This document shows positions 1 through 13,000 of a stretch of 59,053 nucleotides of DNA, one piece after another. A program made the translations under genes and the position numbers. The notes under the pieces are model-generated. The model ran no database searches. It was not told where the DNA came from and worked only from the letters and a program-made list of their open reading frames with translations. This DNA is from Saccoglossus kowalevskii. Taxonomy: Eukaryota; Hemichordata; Enteropneusta; Harrimaniidae. Within the stretch, counting starts at the first letter, position 1, and each line of letters starts with the position of its first letter. The stretch spans positions 9,151-68,203 of the forward strand of contig NW_003128867.1 of the NCBI RefSeq assembly GCF_000003605.2. Reading direction: 5' to 3'.

Positions 1-850
1 GGTGATATCAGGGTCATAATCGTGACATCAGGGACATGGTGGTGATATCAGGGTCATAATCATGGCATCAGGAACATAGTGGTGGCATCAGGGACATGGT
101 GGTGGCATCAGGGTCATAATCGTGGCATCAGGGACATGGTGGTGGTATCAGGGTCATAATCGTGACATCAGGGACATGGTGGTGATATCAGGGTCATAAT
201 CATGGCATCAGGAACATAGTGGTGGCATCAGGGACATGGTGGTGGCATCAGGGTCATAATCGTGGCATCAGGGACATGGTGGTGGTATCAGGGTCATAAT
301 CGTGACATCAGGGACATGGTGGTGATATCAGGGTCATAATCATGGCATCAGGAACATAGTGGTGGCATCTGGGACACAGTGGTGGTATCAGGGTCATAAT
401 CGTGACATCAGGGACATGGTGGTGATATCAGGGTCATAATCATGGCATCAGGAACATAGTGGTGGCATCTGAGACACAGTGGTGGCATCAGGGTCATAAT
501 TGTGACATCAGGGACATGATGGTGATATCAGGGTCATAATCCTGACATCAGGGACATGGTGGTGATATCAGGGTCATAATCATGGCATCAAGAACATAGT
601 GGTGGTATCTGGGACACAGTGGTGTTATTAGGTCCATAATCATGGCATCAGGGACATACAGTAGTGGTGGTATTAGGGCCATAATCATGGCATCAGGGAC
701 ATAGTGGTGGTATTAGGGCCATAATCATGGCATCATGGACATAGTGGTGGTATTAGGGCCATAATCATGGCATCAGGATCATGGCGGTAGCATCAGTGAC
801 ATAGTGGCATTAGGTACATTACTGTGGCATTGAAACATAATGGTGGCATC
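1..850. repeat. 20-bp minisatellite with 140-bp higher-order period
   Basis: This is a tandem array of 20-bp monomers of the type GGTGGCATCAGGGACATGGT, kept in exact 20-base register from 1 to about 640. Successive monomers differ in a fixed order, so identical seven-monomer blocks recur (21, 161 and 301), giving a 140-bp higher-order repeat; the next block restarts after 100 bp. From about 640 the units become longer and diverged. It lies in the intron 3' of the last exon seen. Confidence 0.95.
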
Positions 851-1020
851 GGGACAAACTGAAGGGCCATAGAGGTGGTATAGTGCCATCATTAAGGCAG
901 AGTAGAGGTGTGGTGGAACAATGGTAGTATTTTCATTAATACCAATCATTGTAGCACACTATATAATTTGTTGTTTAAACTTACGGCATGACAAATTGTT
1001 TGAGAAAATCTTAGACTTAC

Positions 1021-1171
1021 CTCCAAATCATCAAAGACATCCGGAGACACTTTAATAACCGTATAAATAGCATGCGCCACTGAAAATGCATGCGTCCAAT
1101 TGTGATATGGAACTGTGCGATAGTTCTTTCTCACAGTCAATGTAAATCGACACACTTCCTCATAATCAAAC
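1021..1171 (-). CDS. PDE10A: PDE10A-like exon, catalytic domain with YHNW motif
   Basis: This 151-nt exon (acceptor CTATTTCAG, donor GTAAGTCTAAG) encodes [20 protein letters not shown], then [13 protein letters not shown] and VFDDLE (524-574). In class I phosphodiesterases the His of YHNW is the general acid at the active site, and it is present. The VPYHNW-HA-x-VAH pattern and VFDDLE fit PDE10A better than PDE5 or PDE11. It ends at a codon boundary. The next exon, with HDLDHRG-type metal ligands, must lie left of the window or beyond the repeat at 1-850. Confidence 0.96.
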
Positions 1172-4100
1172 CTGAAATAGTCACAAAATAAATACACAAA
1201 AACGTTTTTCAGTTTGATGTCCTAGAATATGGGCCTGATGACTATAAAAAACAAATACTTGGATATTCATATTTGATTACATTTCAGATTTGTCAAACTT
1301 CAAATGTGAAAACTATAAATAGATTTGTAAGAAGGGAGATGGCTGCCAGTCAGCCATTTTTTATTAGATTGAATAATACATTCTTAATGCCTAATAGAAT
1401 ATTTCACATCAGAACTATGATGTCAATTATCACATATTTCTTATTTATTAAATTAATAAATCTCTTGAGTTTGAATAGAATATGCAAATTATAATTGTTT
1501 GATTGAAATTTTTGTGTTTACATAGCACACAAAGGGAAGAAAATTTGACATACTTTTGCTGATCATACACATTGAAAATCCTTCATAGATTGTATGTGTA
1601 CACTTACTTTGTAAGGCCGAATAAATCTTTAAACATACACAACACATAAAGTGGCTTGGCTTCTTCCTCTAAATCCCATGGTGAAAAGTCAAACCTGAAA
1701 TAAAGAGAGACAATTTAATGTGAAGACGGAAAAAAAAAATTGAACCAGCGTCCTTTTATTCAATTGTCAACTTGTGTTGAGTCCTGAAGAAATTTTAATA
1801 TGTTCAGCTGCTGGAGCTTTTGTTTTATAATTGATGTTGGCAATCTTTGACTATCTGTGGAGATGTTCAGCAACTGATGTCTCAATCTACATTTTCAGCA
1901 AATATTGATAGCTAAATCAAACTTGGGAAAAATTGTATTCTGGTTTCTTCAAACCAAATCAAAGTGTGAAAGTCTCTGATTTATTTTTTACCACAAGAAA
2001 AAGTTTACAGAGACGATTACACAATATAAAATTCACACAACTTACAATACAGGCAATATATATAGATCTATAGATCACTGCACTGTGATTTAATTTGTTT
2101 ACATTTTTGCCAAGCAGCTTGCAAATGTCCGATAACAAATTTCGCTCACTGCTACTAAGACAATATTACCCATTGGTTGTTTTATCAACAGGGACACATA
2201 TATTTAATAATAGTACCGTAAAATCTGTATTAGAAGCAGCATCTCTAATAGAAGTCGTACCCATTCTTTTTGAATAATTGAGAACCATAAATTCATCATT
2301 TCTCATATATGTAGATGCTCTAATAGAAGCTGCATCCCCTCTGTTGCATTGTACCATTTCAATAGAAGTCGCGGCTTTTAATACAGATTTAGTAGTAATA
2401 GTAGCAGCAAACAATGCAGACGACCAGTTCTTGCCAACAAGTGGCAAATTAATATCAAGGGAAACTATGACATGTCATGCCGTAACCGCACACGATAAAG
2501 TCAATAATGTCAAACTGTTAACGAAAATAATGTACCTGCTCAATTCTGGCATTGCCACGGGTAGCGGTTTCATTCGTAACGCTTCAAACTCGCTTTCTGT
2601 ACACTGGCTATGATAAGACAAGACCTCGACCGCCACACGATATTTCTGTTCCGACCTACGTATTTTGTCGTACAGCTGCAACGAAAGAGATTAAGTGCTA
2701 AGTGCAAATAGAGTGCAAGCAATTGCAAAGTATGGAAACAATGTGCATGTCAGGAAAACAAGGCTTTTAACGAAAGAGTTTATTAATTAGATTGAAAAGA
2801 TCAGTAAAATTAGAAAAAAATATATTACAAAACTACAAATAATTTATCCCAACGAATTATTATTATTACTGGAAAAGCAGTAAATTTAATATTTTTTGAA
2901 CATACACATTTTTCATAAAATATCCTATTAATAAACACAGTTATTGTTTATTATTTACGTATAAAAATGGTAAATAATCTAATATGTAAATAAGGGAGTC
3001 CTCATTTTTAAACTTGGGAGCGTGATGATTTGGAAGGGAAGATTGGAAAAATCTGGCAGACTAAGAATTCAAAAAATTCAGTTTCAGGATACCCAGATTT
3101 ATGAGGTTGAGAGGCTAATCAGTGCATACAATTTAAGTCATGTGATAATCTGTTGTAAGGAACCCCGATTTTGCCATCAACCAGCATTATTTGTGTAAAC
3201 TTTGAAAGTCAGAATCACTTTTTGTGTGCAATGATGTATTTGCTAGTTTTGAGGGTTTAGAGTGGTCTATGGGTCAGAGGTTCTTCAACATTTTGCATTT
3301 CAAAAGTGTATAAACATATTACATTAATAGAGTAATACACAAAAGAGAGGTGCGTTGATTAAATATTCTCTCATTATAGAAATACTACTATAAACACTAC
3401 AGTGTCAGTATTATAGCAAGCATGAAGATGAACTTGGTTGTCATGGTAATGCCCAAGACTCCTTACATACAAGAAGCATTAACTCAAACAAGTGATCTGT
3501 GCTTATTTGAGGTTTTTATAAAACTGTGCAAAAAAAAGAAAAGGAAAACCTAGAGATTTTTAAAATGTGTGAATGTCCATATAAATATAGACAGTTCTCA
3601 AATTAACAATCTCTTGTTTTAAAAAAAACAAACATTTCAACTACTTTTAATGTAGTTGTTATATAGTCTCTCGCAGCACAAAAACACAATATGAAGGAGA
3701 TTGTATGTGCACTGTTAATACACATAGGGAAAAATTGGGGTAAGGTGAAATTTGGTGTGCCAATGAAACTGAATTTCTAAAAAGTCAATAATGAAATGAA
3801 TAATGAAATGTGCCCAGTGCATTGTGGGAAGGAAACATTATCAGAGAAATAGACAGCAGACCATGCCGCAGTGACTTGAACATTGTTTTTGAATTGATGT
3901 GGGAATATGAAATGAACTGCTCTCACTAGCACCATAGCAACCAAGTACACTTTTGTGCAAGAGGCAGATTTGCCTAGCGATAAGTATCATCCCAGTTACT
4001 CAGAATATTATAATGCGCTCATTAATTTGAATATCTAGCATGAACACAGTGCCCATAAATCTGAATAGTTACCATACAGTGCCCATAAAACTGAACAGTT

Positions 4101-7100
4101 AACATACAGTGCCCATAAATCTGAATATTTAACACACAGAAGCCATTAACCTGAATAGTTAATAAACAGAAGCCATAAACCTGAATAGTTAATATACAGT
4201 GCCCATGAATCTGAATATTTAGTGCAATAGTTAGCCTCATCTTGCAGTATATACAGTAATTCACAGATGGAAACAAAAATGATCAAAAGAAAAAAATAAA
4301 TCATGCATATCTAAAATAACATGCAGGGAAAATATGAAATAATGAAAGTAGACAATGAATGGAATGGAACAAACTTTAAGATGTTTAATCTTGTCAAAGC
4401 AGGGCAATTTCCCAACATTTTAATTGGTTATGCTGATAAGAAGAAACCGATCTAAATCTTCACTAATTTTCAAACCAAAAAATTCAGTTTATTTCGGATT
4501 TCAGTTCATTCTGGCATCAAACTTTGGTAAACTTTTGGTAATCTTAATTTCAATGTTGTTTTGAATGAATGTACTCAGTATTAATATACTATAATGTTAA
4601 AATAAATTTTAAACTTCATATAAACAATTTGAGATTGCTAAACAACAACACTGTTTGGAAATAAATGTGGTATGACAAGATTTGGTATTGGATGAAGTAC
4701 AGGAATGGCATATCATTATTTGTCTTTGTGCGGGGACAGACTCCATGGTAACGCATGCAGTACTGCTGCGGCAGGGCACTACAACACAACACAGAACAAA
4801 TTTACAGCGACAAAAAAAAAAATGGCAAAACATGTAGTACCTTTGCATGATGCAATGCCAAACCGCAGTAGATTGCAAAAGTTTCAAACGACTCTTCATC
4901 AGACTTTGTAAATTTTCCATTTTTCTTGTTCACCATTTGCACCACACCAATAATACTGTAGAAACAAAAAACAACATTTAATAAGGTTGCCATGGTAATG
5001 CTAAAAATGATGATGACTTATACAAGCAGGCTGTTTTAATTCCTTTCAGCTGTAAAAAAAAAAAAGCTTTACAAATCTTACTTTTTTACAGAAAACCTTT
5101 TTAATTATTACAATATTAATGTCATGCTAAAATTCATTTCAAACATTTAGATTTTTTTAAACAGGGCTTTTTGAGAATTTTTTTTTTAGATTACTGTTCG
5201 AATTTGAATATTGTCACTAAGGATGTTTGGTACAGTTTCATTTTTGCAATGTTTAAAAAAAAAATTACAATGTTTTTGTTTTTTTATTTAAAAGGATTTG
5301 TTTCACTTTTTGCTCATAGAACCTGTGTAATATAAACATACAATTTTCTCAAAAATAAGGTTAATGACCCCAATTTATTATTGCTAATAGTTGATATCAG
5401 AATTATCTCCCAGTGTTCGAAAAATGAGAAAATTCTAAATGTTTCTGTGAAACTGTACCAAACATTCTTAAAAAAAATTCTAAATAAAAATTCAAGTTTG
5501 TCAAGAAAGAAAAAAAAAAGAATTATGTAGGCAATAGAACACCACACAAGGGCGCTATAACACCACATGGCGCTATAACATCATGCGAGGGCGCTGTAAC
5601 ACCACTTAGGGCGTCCTATTCAAGTTTTGATCACTGTTCAAAAAAACCCCATTGCGTATTGCGTTTGCCATTGTATTTCTTTAAAGAATACATTTGCCAT
5701 TTGAGCAAGGAAAGAATCAATGCACTTACAGAGCTTGTATGTTTGTCACACTGTCAACACAAAATTGGAATCCATAATTTGAATAAATGACATGGACTCA
5801 CTGAAATTGTGATAGAAATATTTGGCAAGTCATGACAGTCATGGCCTTTGTAAGTTTCGAGTCCTTAAGTTGATAAAATTATCTGCTCCATGGAGCTCTG
5901 CAACGTTGCATTTTTCCTCACCTTTGAACTATGACCCAATCCAATGGGGTCAAGCATTTTTTTTTTTTAAACCTAAAAATATGTTAATATTTACGACTGG
6001 CATCACATGCTTGCATTCTCTGTTTTAGAATTAAGATAAAATGCATTAACACATGCACGTTTCCATGTCAAGGGCAGATAAAAAAAAGGATCAAGAAGAC
6101 AAAGATCTTCCGAAATTCCAAATATCGTGGTTACATAAATCAGTGGACGCAATAGTGACAAGTCACATGCGTGGTTGTCTCGCATACAGAAATCTCAGCG
6201 ACCATTTGTGTTCAAGGCAAAAGATGCCAATTTTACATGATCAATGCTGGCACATTCTTCAAATAATAGCGTATTATAGAAAATACAGACCTTTGCCTTT
6301 GTCCACCCTTACTGCTATTCTGCACCGAGCAACATTTATATTTTACCATGCATAGCGTACACATGCTAATTTCTCCAAAATAGATCAATAATGGTGCCTG
6401 TATTACGGACAGTCCCCAGTACTGAACCAGAATAATTGAACTACAGTACTGGTCCATAAGATTTGTCTCCAGTACCAGACTGTTGTGGAGGACAAGCATT
6501 ATGGTCCAGTACTGGAGATCTGGCGTACGGAACCATTTAATATGGAGGGCAGTCATTATGGTCTAGTGCTTTACTTTTACAGAGGAACTATTTTAAGAAT
6601 GTACATTATTAATTCATGCTCATTTTTCCCCTAAAAGAATCATTAAATCTTTTACAATCTTGTGTGGCAGTTTTTATATTCTTGCGAAACAATGTTTTTT
6701 TTATCCAAATTTACCATTTTGGCCTTTTTCCTCATAAGTAAGTTTTACCTATTTAATTAATCCAGCCATGCATCATTACTGAATGAAATCAAAATTATAA
6801 TGCCCACCATCTCCTCGTCCATTGGAATTGTGGGTAATCATGATGCTTCACCATAAAAGAAAACATGCACTGATCCAATACTGATCAAGTTCTGGCTAAT
6901 AGTAACAATGCTTTCCAGTGACAGATGGAGCTGAGCATGGTTGACATCCATAACATATTGTACCAGCACTGCACCATAAATTTGTTGAGTTTAGAGAAAT
7001 TTGCGTGTGTACAGTACTGAATTAAACATAACTGTTGTATTAAAGTGATGTAATTTGGCAAGACAGAAACATCCAGGAAATTTTGTAGAGGTGAATAGTT

Positions 7101-10032
7101 CTCAAAACAATCATTAAAATGAATCAGGTCATGGTTAGACATTAATTTTTTGACTAGCATTTTTCACTTTCAATGCTCACAAATATGTCCTATTAACCTC
7201 CTTATCTGGTAACACTGGTAGAAATTGGTAAAAAATTTACAAAAAAGAATTTTGAATTCTAATTTTGTTATTCAAAATTTAAATTCAAACTGATGTTGAA
7301 AAGAATAACAAACTGTATATCATCATATGCTTACCTTCTACATAATGGGAAGCAAATCAATAAAATAAAATAAAAAAGAAATTACAGAGAGACATAGGTG
7401 AGGGTCTCCTACGTCACATGATATATTCAACTACAGAAAGTTAGTGGAGGAAATAAATAGAAAACAAATAATAATAATAGAGGATGCATTGTGATTGTGT
7501 ACGTGTATCTACTTTAACTCGAATGTGCTGTTGGGTGGACAAAATAAAAAACCATGTAAATTACGGTAGCTGAGTTTATGAGAATATATGTAGTATTTAG
7601 GAAAAGATTGGTGGAATTGCATTGTGGGATAGATTAATTAAAATAGATACATCCCATGACTCACTAGAGTCATAGATGGAAAACCTTGAGTACAATGATG
7701 GATAATAGGTGAGTACACTGGGAATCCATGGTACAAAACTCTAGAGTTGATTATGAGGAATCCTAGTGTTAGAACACTAGAGTCAATGGTAGAGTCATTA
7801 GAGTCAATGGTAGAGTCATTAGAGTCAATGGTGGATAATACTATAATTAGGTGCAAAACATTGGGAATCCATGGTAGAAAACACCAGAGTTGGTGGTGAG
7901 GAATACTAGTGTTAGAACACTCCAGTCTATGGCAGAGAACACTAGAGTCAATGGTGGAGTCATTAGAGTCAATAGTGGATAATATTAGCATTAGCTGAAG
8001 AACACAGGGAATCCATGGTAGAAACACTAGAGTTGATGGTGAGGAATACTAGTGTTAAAGCACTGCAGTCAATGGCAGAGAACACTAGAGTCAATGGTGG
8101 AGTCATTAGAGTAAATGGTGGAGTCATTAGAGTCAACGGTGGATAATACTAGTATATCAGGTGAAAAATACTAGAGTCAATGATAGAGAACACTAGAGTC
8201 AATGGTGGAGTCATTAGAGTAAATGGTGGAGTCATTAGAGTCAACGGTGGATAATACTAGTATATCAGGAGAGAAATACTAGAGTCAATGATAGAGAACA
8301 CTTGAGTCAATGATGCAGAATGCTAGAGTCAATGATGGTGAACGCTAGAGTCAATGTTGGAGAATGCTAGAGTCAATGATGGAGATTGCTAGAGTCAATT
8401 TTGAATACTAGTAATACCTGAAGGACAGTAAAGTCAATTGCTGTACCAGAGGTACATGTGGCTAACATTAGAGTCAGGTGAACACTAGATTTCAAGGAAT
8501 CATGGATATTGTTATAGATGGCGCTAGAAAGGATAATTTTCTGGTTAATAGGTTGAAATAAAAATTGATAATGGATAGTTGTGGAGAATAGTTACAGCAG
8601 GAATTGGAATTAGGGTTACGGTTAGTTAACTTATCCGTCAAGCAATTTTTCCAATATCAGGTAACATTACTGACAGTTAAAAAACACTCCACCAAGAGAA
8701 AGTAAGAACCCAACAGCACTACATGGAGCCAAAGAACAACAAACTTTCAAACACTAAAAATTTGATATTGCCAAACCATTAGTGCAAAAATGAATGTTTT
8801 AAAAAGTGCCAACTCATGCAAATAAACAATGTGCGCAAGCAAAAAAAATAGATAATAAAAAAAGTTTTATCTGACACAGTTGAGAAAAGATGCAGAAAAC
8901 AAACAAACAAACATCAGAAAGATAGAGAACAAATCTGTAGGAATCCATACTTACTTTCCTCTAATGTAAATAGGCATGCAAAGTATCGTCTTCGTAACGT
9001 AACCTGTCTGGATATCAACATCCCTATAATAATAGAATGAGTTTGAAGCAGTTATGAGAATAATGTTGACATTTAACCCCTGTATATTTGTTGACCTTTA
9101 ACCTTACATAGTTTATAGAAATATCACTCCTATCCTGGAATCATCCAGGATAGTTGTTGACCCATTTACAAAAAGAATGTTTAGGGTATAAAAGATGTAT
9201 TTTGGATTTTTTTTTTTTTAAAAAACTTCCAAAATTTCTAAAACTTGTGCATTGATGTCAGTTAATTTTTGTTTCAGGATAATTTGTATTCATTTGATCA
9301 AACATTAAAATGAAATGCAAAAATAAATGATTGGCTGAGACACAGTCTCTCTAAGGACTTTGGCTTAGAGCCACGAAAATGAACTGAATCATTGTAGTGC
9401 CTGCAGACAAAACCTATCTTCTGTTATGATGCCATCAGTACATGACAACCTATTGACAATTAGTAAGCATGTAATAAAAAAAATACATATTTTGTCTTTC
9501 ATAGATTATTTAGGTCCAAGAGAGTAAAATCTATAAAATTTACCGATATTTAAAATTTTTTCTATCCCAGTACTTGCCTGTTAAATCGCTCATCCAGATA
9601 TGCGTCTGGTATATTTAGTGTACTTCCTGTAGAGGCCACATGTCCTGCTATCCCTTTCTCCATAGGAAACCTGAATTAGGTGAAAATAAAGAAGTCATGA
9701 CCTGATAAAGTCTCTGTACATTTGTAGCGTAAGTTATCTCTGAGTGCATGTGCATATATGTCTCCCATGATAAACAAGGCATGTAAACAGCATTAGTTAA
9801 AACACAAAGGCCACCAGTGACCATTATTAATTAGATTTGAAAAACAAAGTGACGTACATACATCAAGATTACATAATATCCAATGTATGTCTTTACACGA
9901 CTGAGATATGGTTCAAAATGAAAAAAAATGCTTGATTTAGAGAAATTTTTTGAATCAAAATGGCCGCCATATTGAATCTTAAATCAGATGTTAAAACAAA
10001 ATTAATATACATACATACCCACAAGATGAAGG

Positions 10033-10071
<39 letters not shown>

Positions 10072-13000
10072 GAGTTTGAACATTTTTAATTCAAAAATGT
10101 TGTGATACAGGCATGGATGCACAGAGGTAAATTGTAAATCAGCGTTTTCAGACTTGTGTATACCTTGTTAGGTATCAAGAATTCCAACAAGAACCTGACA
10201 GAAACTATTGTCTGTTTATTGCTGTTCCACCAAAACTTAATATTTAAGTTTTTACCTTATCTCTTTCTGTTTTGTTGTAGGTTGCGGTCCTTCACCGTTT
10301 CCAACATCAAATATTCTTGCATAAAGTTCATTTGTTTTCGTATCACACAGAAATAAAGACGCCCTGTCTGCGTTTACTAATTTCTGTGCATAGTTCTGTC
10401 GAATAAAGAAACAACAAAATGATTTCAATGAAAAATGGTTCACAGATATAAGATTGACAGTGTTCGAGAAAGTTTCACTGAAGAGGTCAAGAAGTATCTA
10501 AAAAAAAACAATTAATTTGAAAGTGAATTTCACACAATTTCATAATTTGCTCAATTTGAAGAAAAAGTCCACAGATATAAGAAAGTTTGTGTCAAGAAAG
10601 TTCCACTAGGAAGATCAAGGAATATCTAAAAAAAAAACAATCAAAGTGAATTTCATAATTTGCTCGATTTGAAGAAAAAGTCCACAGATATAAGAAAGTT
10701 TGTGTCAAGAAAGTTCCACTAGGAAGATCAAGGAATATCTAAAAAAAAACAATCAAAGTGAATTTCATAATTTGCTCGATTTGAAAAAAAAGTCCACAGA
10801 TATAAGAAAGTTTGTGTTAAGAAAGTTCCACTAGGAAGATCAAGGAATATCTAAAAAAAAACAATCGAAGTGAATTTCATAATTTGCTCAATTTGAAGAT
10901 TTTCATGATCCTTATTAGAACCATTTATAGTTATTTTTAAATTGTTCAAAGGTTCCATCTCACAAAATAAACTTAATAGAAAAATCATGTCCATTTGGTT
11001 CAAAATTAACAAAGAAATTATAAAAATAACACAAAAATAGGCAAAAATTGGTGAAGAAAAATAGATTAACAAATTTGATGTTAAAAATACGTACCATAAT
11101 TTTCATTATCACAGTATCCATGCTGACAATGTCTTGAAATATGGATCTAAAAAAAACACAATATTTTCATAATGTCATAATAAAACAACAAACTGCAATA
11201 TATGAACTGAAGAAAAAGCAGAAAAAGTGTAGAAAAATTTGGGCGAGAAATTCTGGTGGCGAAAAGGCTAAGTTTTCTGTGAGTTTCCTAAAAAGTTTTA
11301 TGAAACTGTTTTATAAGTTTTTTGTTATTATAAGACAGGCCCAGGTGGATCCAACAATTTATTTACTACATATTTGCGAATCATAGATGTTGTTTGTTGA
11401 CTTACTTTGTGACAGCTAAGAGAAATTCATTGAGTTTCCGCTGTCTCTGCATATTTTGATACATCTAAAGAAAACACGTCAGGAAGTAAAAACACAAAAA
11501 TAAACCAAGGTTCGAGGTATAATAAAAGTTAATTATTATAATTACTATCATTAATTTGCTACGAGTTATTTTCAAGTTAATAGGCTCAGTAAATTCTTGG
11601 CAAATTTTGTTGATCATAAACAACAACGAGACAACAGATAAATGTTGTTCATATCTGAAATGTTGAGTTGATAAATGTTGTTTGCTGTCTCAGCTGTAAT
11701 TTGTTGATGCATGTTGAAAGAATATAGTTTCAATATCACCATATGGTTATTGTACATGTCACACCAACATCATTTCAAAAATATTTGTTATTACCCCAAC
11801 TAAAAAATTCCATAATTTGACACCTATCCATTCAATAAAACTTGCCAAGTTGATAGGAATTTTTACTTTATGCAAAAGCGAAAGTAAGCTAATGCTATGC
11901 TTAATGCACATGCAACATTTCTCGCAATCAACATGCATGCTCATTCTATTGTAAATACCATGTGACATATCACATGATAACATGTTGTCATGTGACACGT
12001 CACCTAGTTTTAATATTTTCTGGTCATGATTACCTCCAAGTTAACGGTTCAATTTCTAGATCTAATTCAAGTAGAATGATCTAATTCTAGCACAGATTTG
12101 TTCGTAGGAAACTTATTTATTGGAGTAAAGTTATGGCAATAGTGAAAACACACATATTTGAGTTGTGACCACAATATGTTACTTGTGATAACAAAAATAT
12201 TCAATGACAACCAATTTAAAAAACTTGTTTTTCACATCTTTATCTGATTTAATAGTCCATTTTTTTGCACATGCTTCATAGATTACGAGCAACATTTAAC
12301 AAATTATTGTAAAAAAAAACATAATTGTAGTTCTCGTCATCCAAACATCACTCATATCCCAGCATGCAATGTGGCACACACACATAATTGTTTTCAAGAC
12401 AAATTTGAACATAGTGCACATCATACAGTTCTAAATTACCCATCAGGCATTTCAAAGTCACGTGATTGGTTTTAACCAATCATTGCTTCAGACTTATTTC
12501 CCATGATGCATTTTAACCAATCACAGTTAACTTGCTAGCATGCTTGATACCCAGGGCTCAAAAACTGCATCAAAGTATTCCAAACTCTGATGTGAGATTT
12601 TTTTAAAAGTTTTTTCCTCTAATAGATTGCCACTTTGTTCTGAGCTGATGTCACACTATATTCTTCAATCAGGCATAACTAAATCCATGCAGACAAAATG
12701 CAAAGTTACATCTACTCAGAAACAGCAAAACTGTTAAATGAATTGTTAGTAGCAAAATAAAAAAAAAAAAATTGTAAAGAACATCTGTAATTTTGAAAAC
12801 AAAGACGGCACAATGAAACAAAAACAGGACGAATGGTTGAGAAGGAGCAAATGAAACATTATTTGGGTCCCTTGGGTAGCTTGTTAGTATAAATGGTGGG
12901 ATGAACGAATGCAAATGGAACAGCAGTTACCCTTGCATGAAATTATGGGGAGGGGGGAGGCAAAAGTTAATGGAACAGCCTAGAACCTTTACGATCAGAG

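Noticed and set aside
1-850. CRISPR-like spaced repeats here and in the other arrays
   Set aside because: The units are contiguous with no unique spacers, and the context is an animal gene. They are minisatellites.
4022-4276. Open frame with repeated peptide pattern on the minus strand
   Set aside because: It is a translation of the 30-bp tandem repeat, which cannot shift frame because 30 is divisible by 3.
7638-8027. 129-codon minus-strand ORF with Ser/Thr/Asp repeats
   Set aside because: It lies wholly inside the AGAGTCAATGG minisatellite. There is no splice or family support.
9571-9577. A GT donor at the GAF-B exon instead of GC
   Set aside because: The next GT gives a TGA at the start of the following exon, while GC preserves frame and family similarity.
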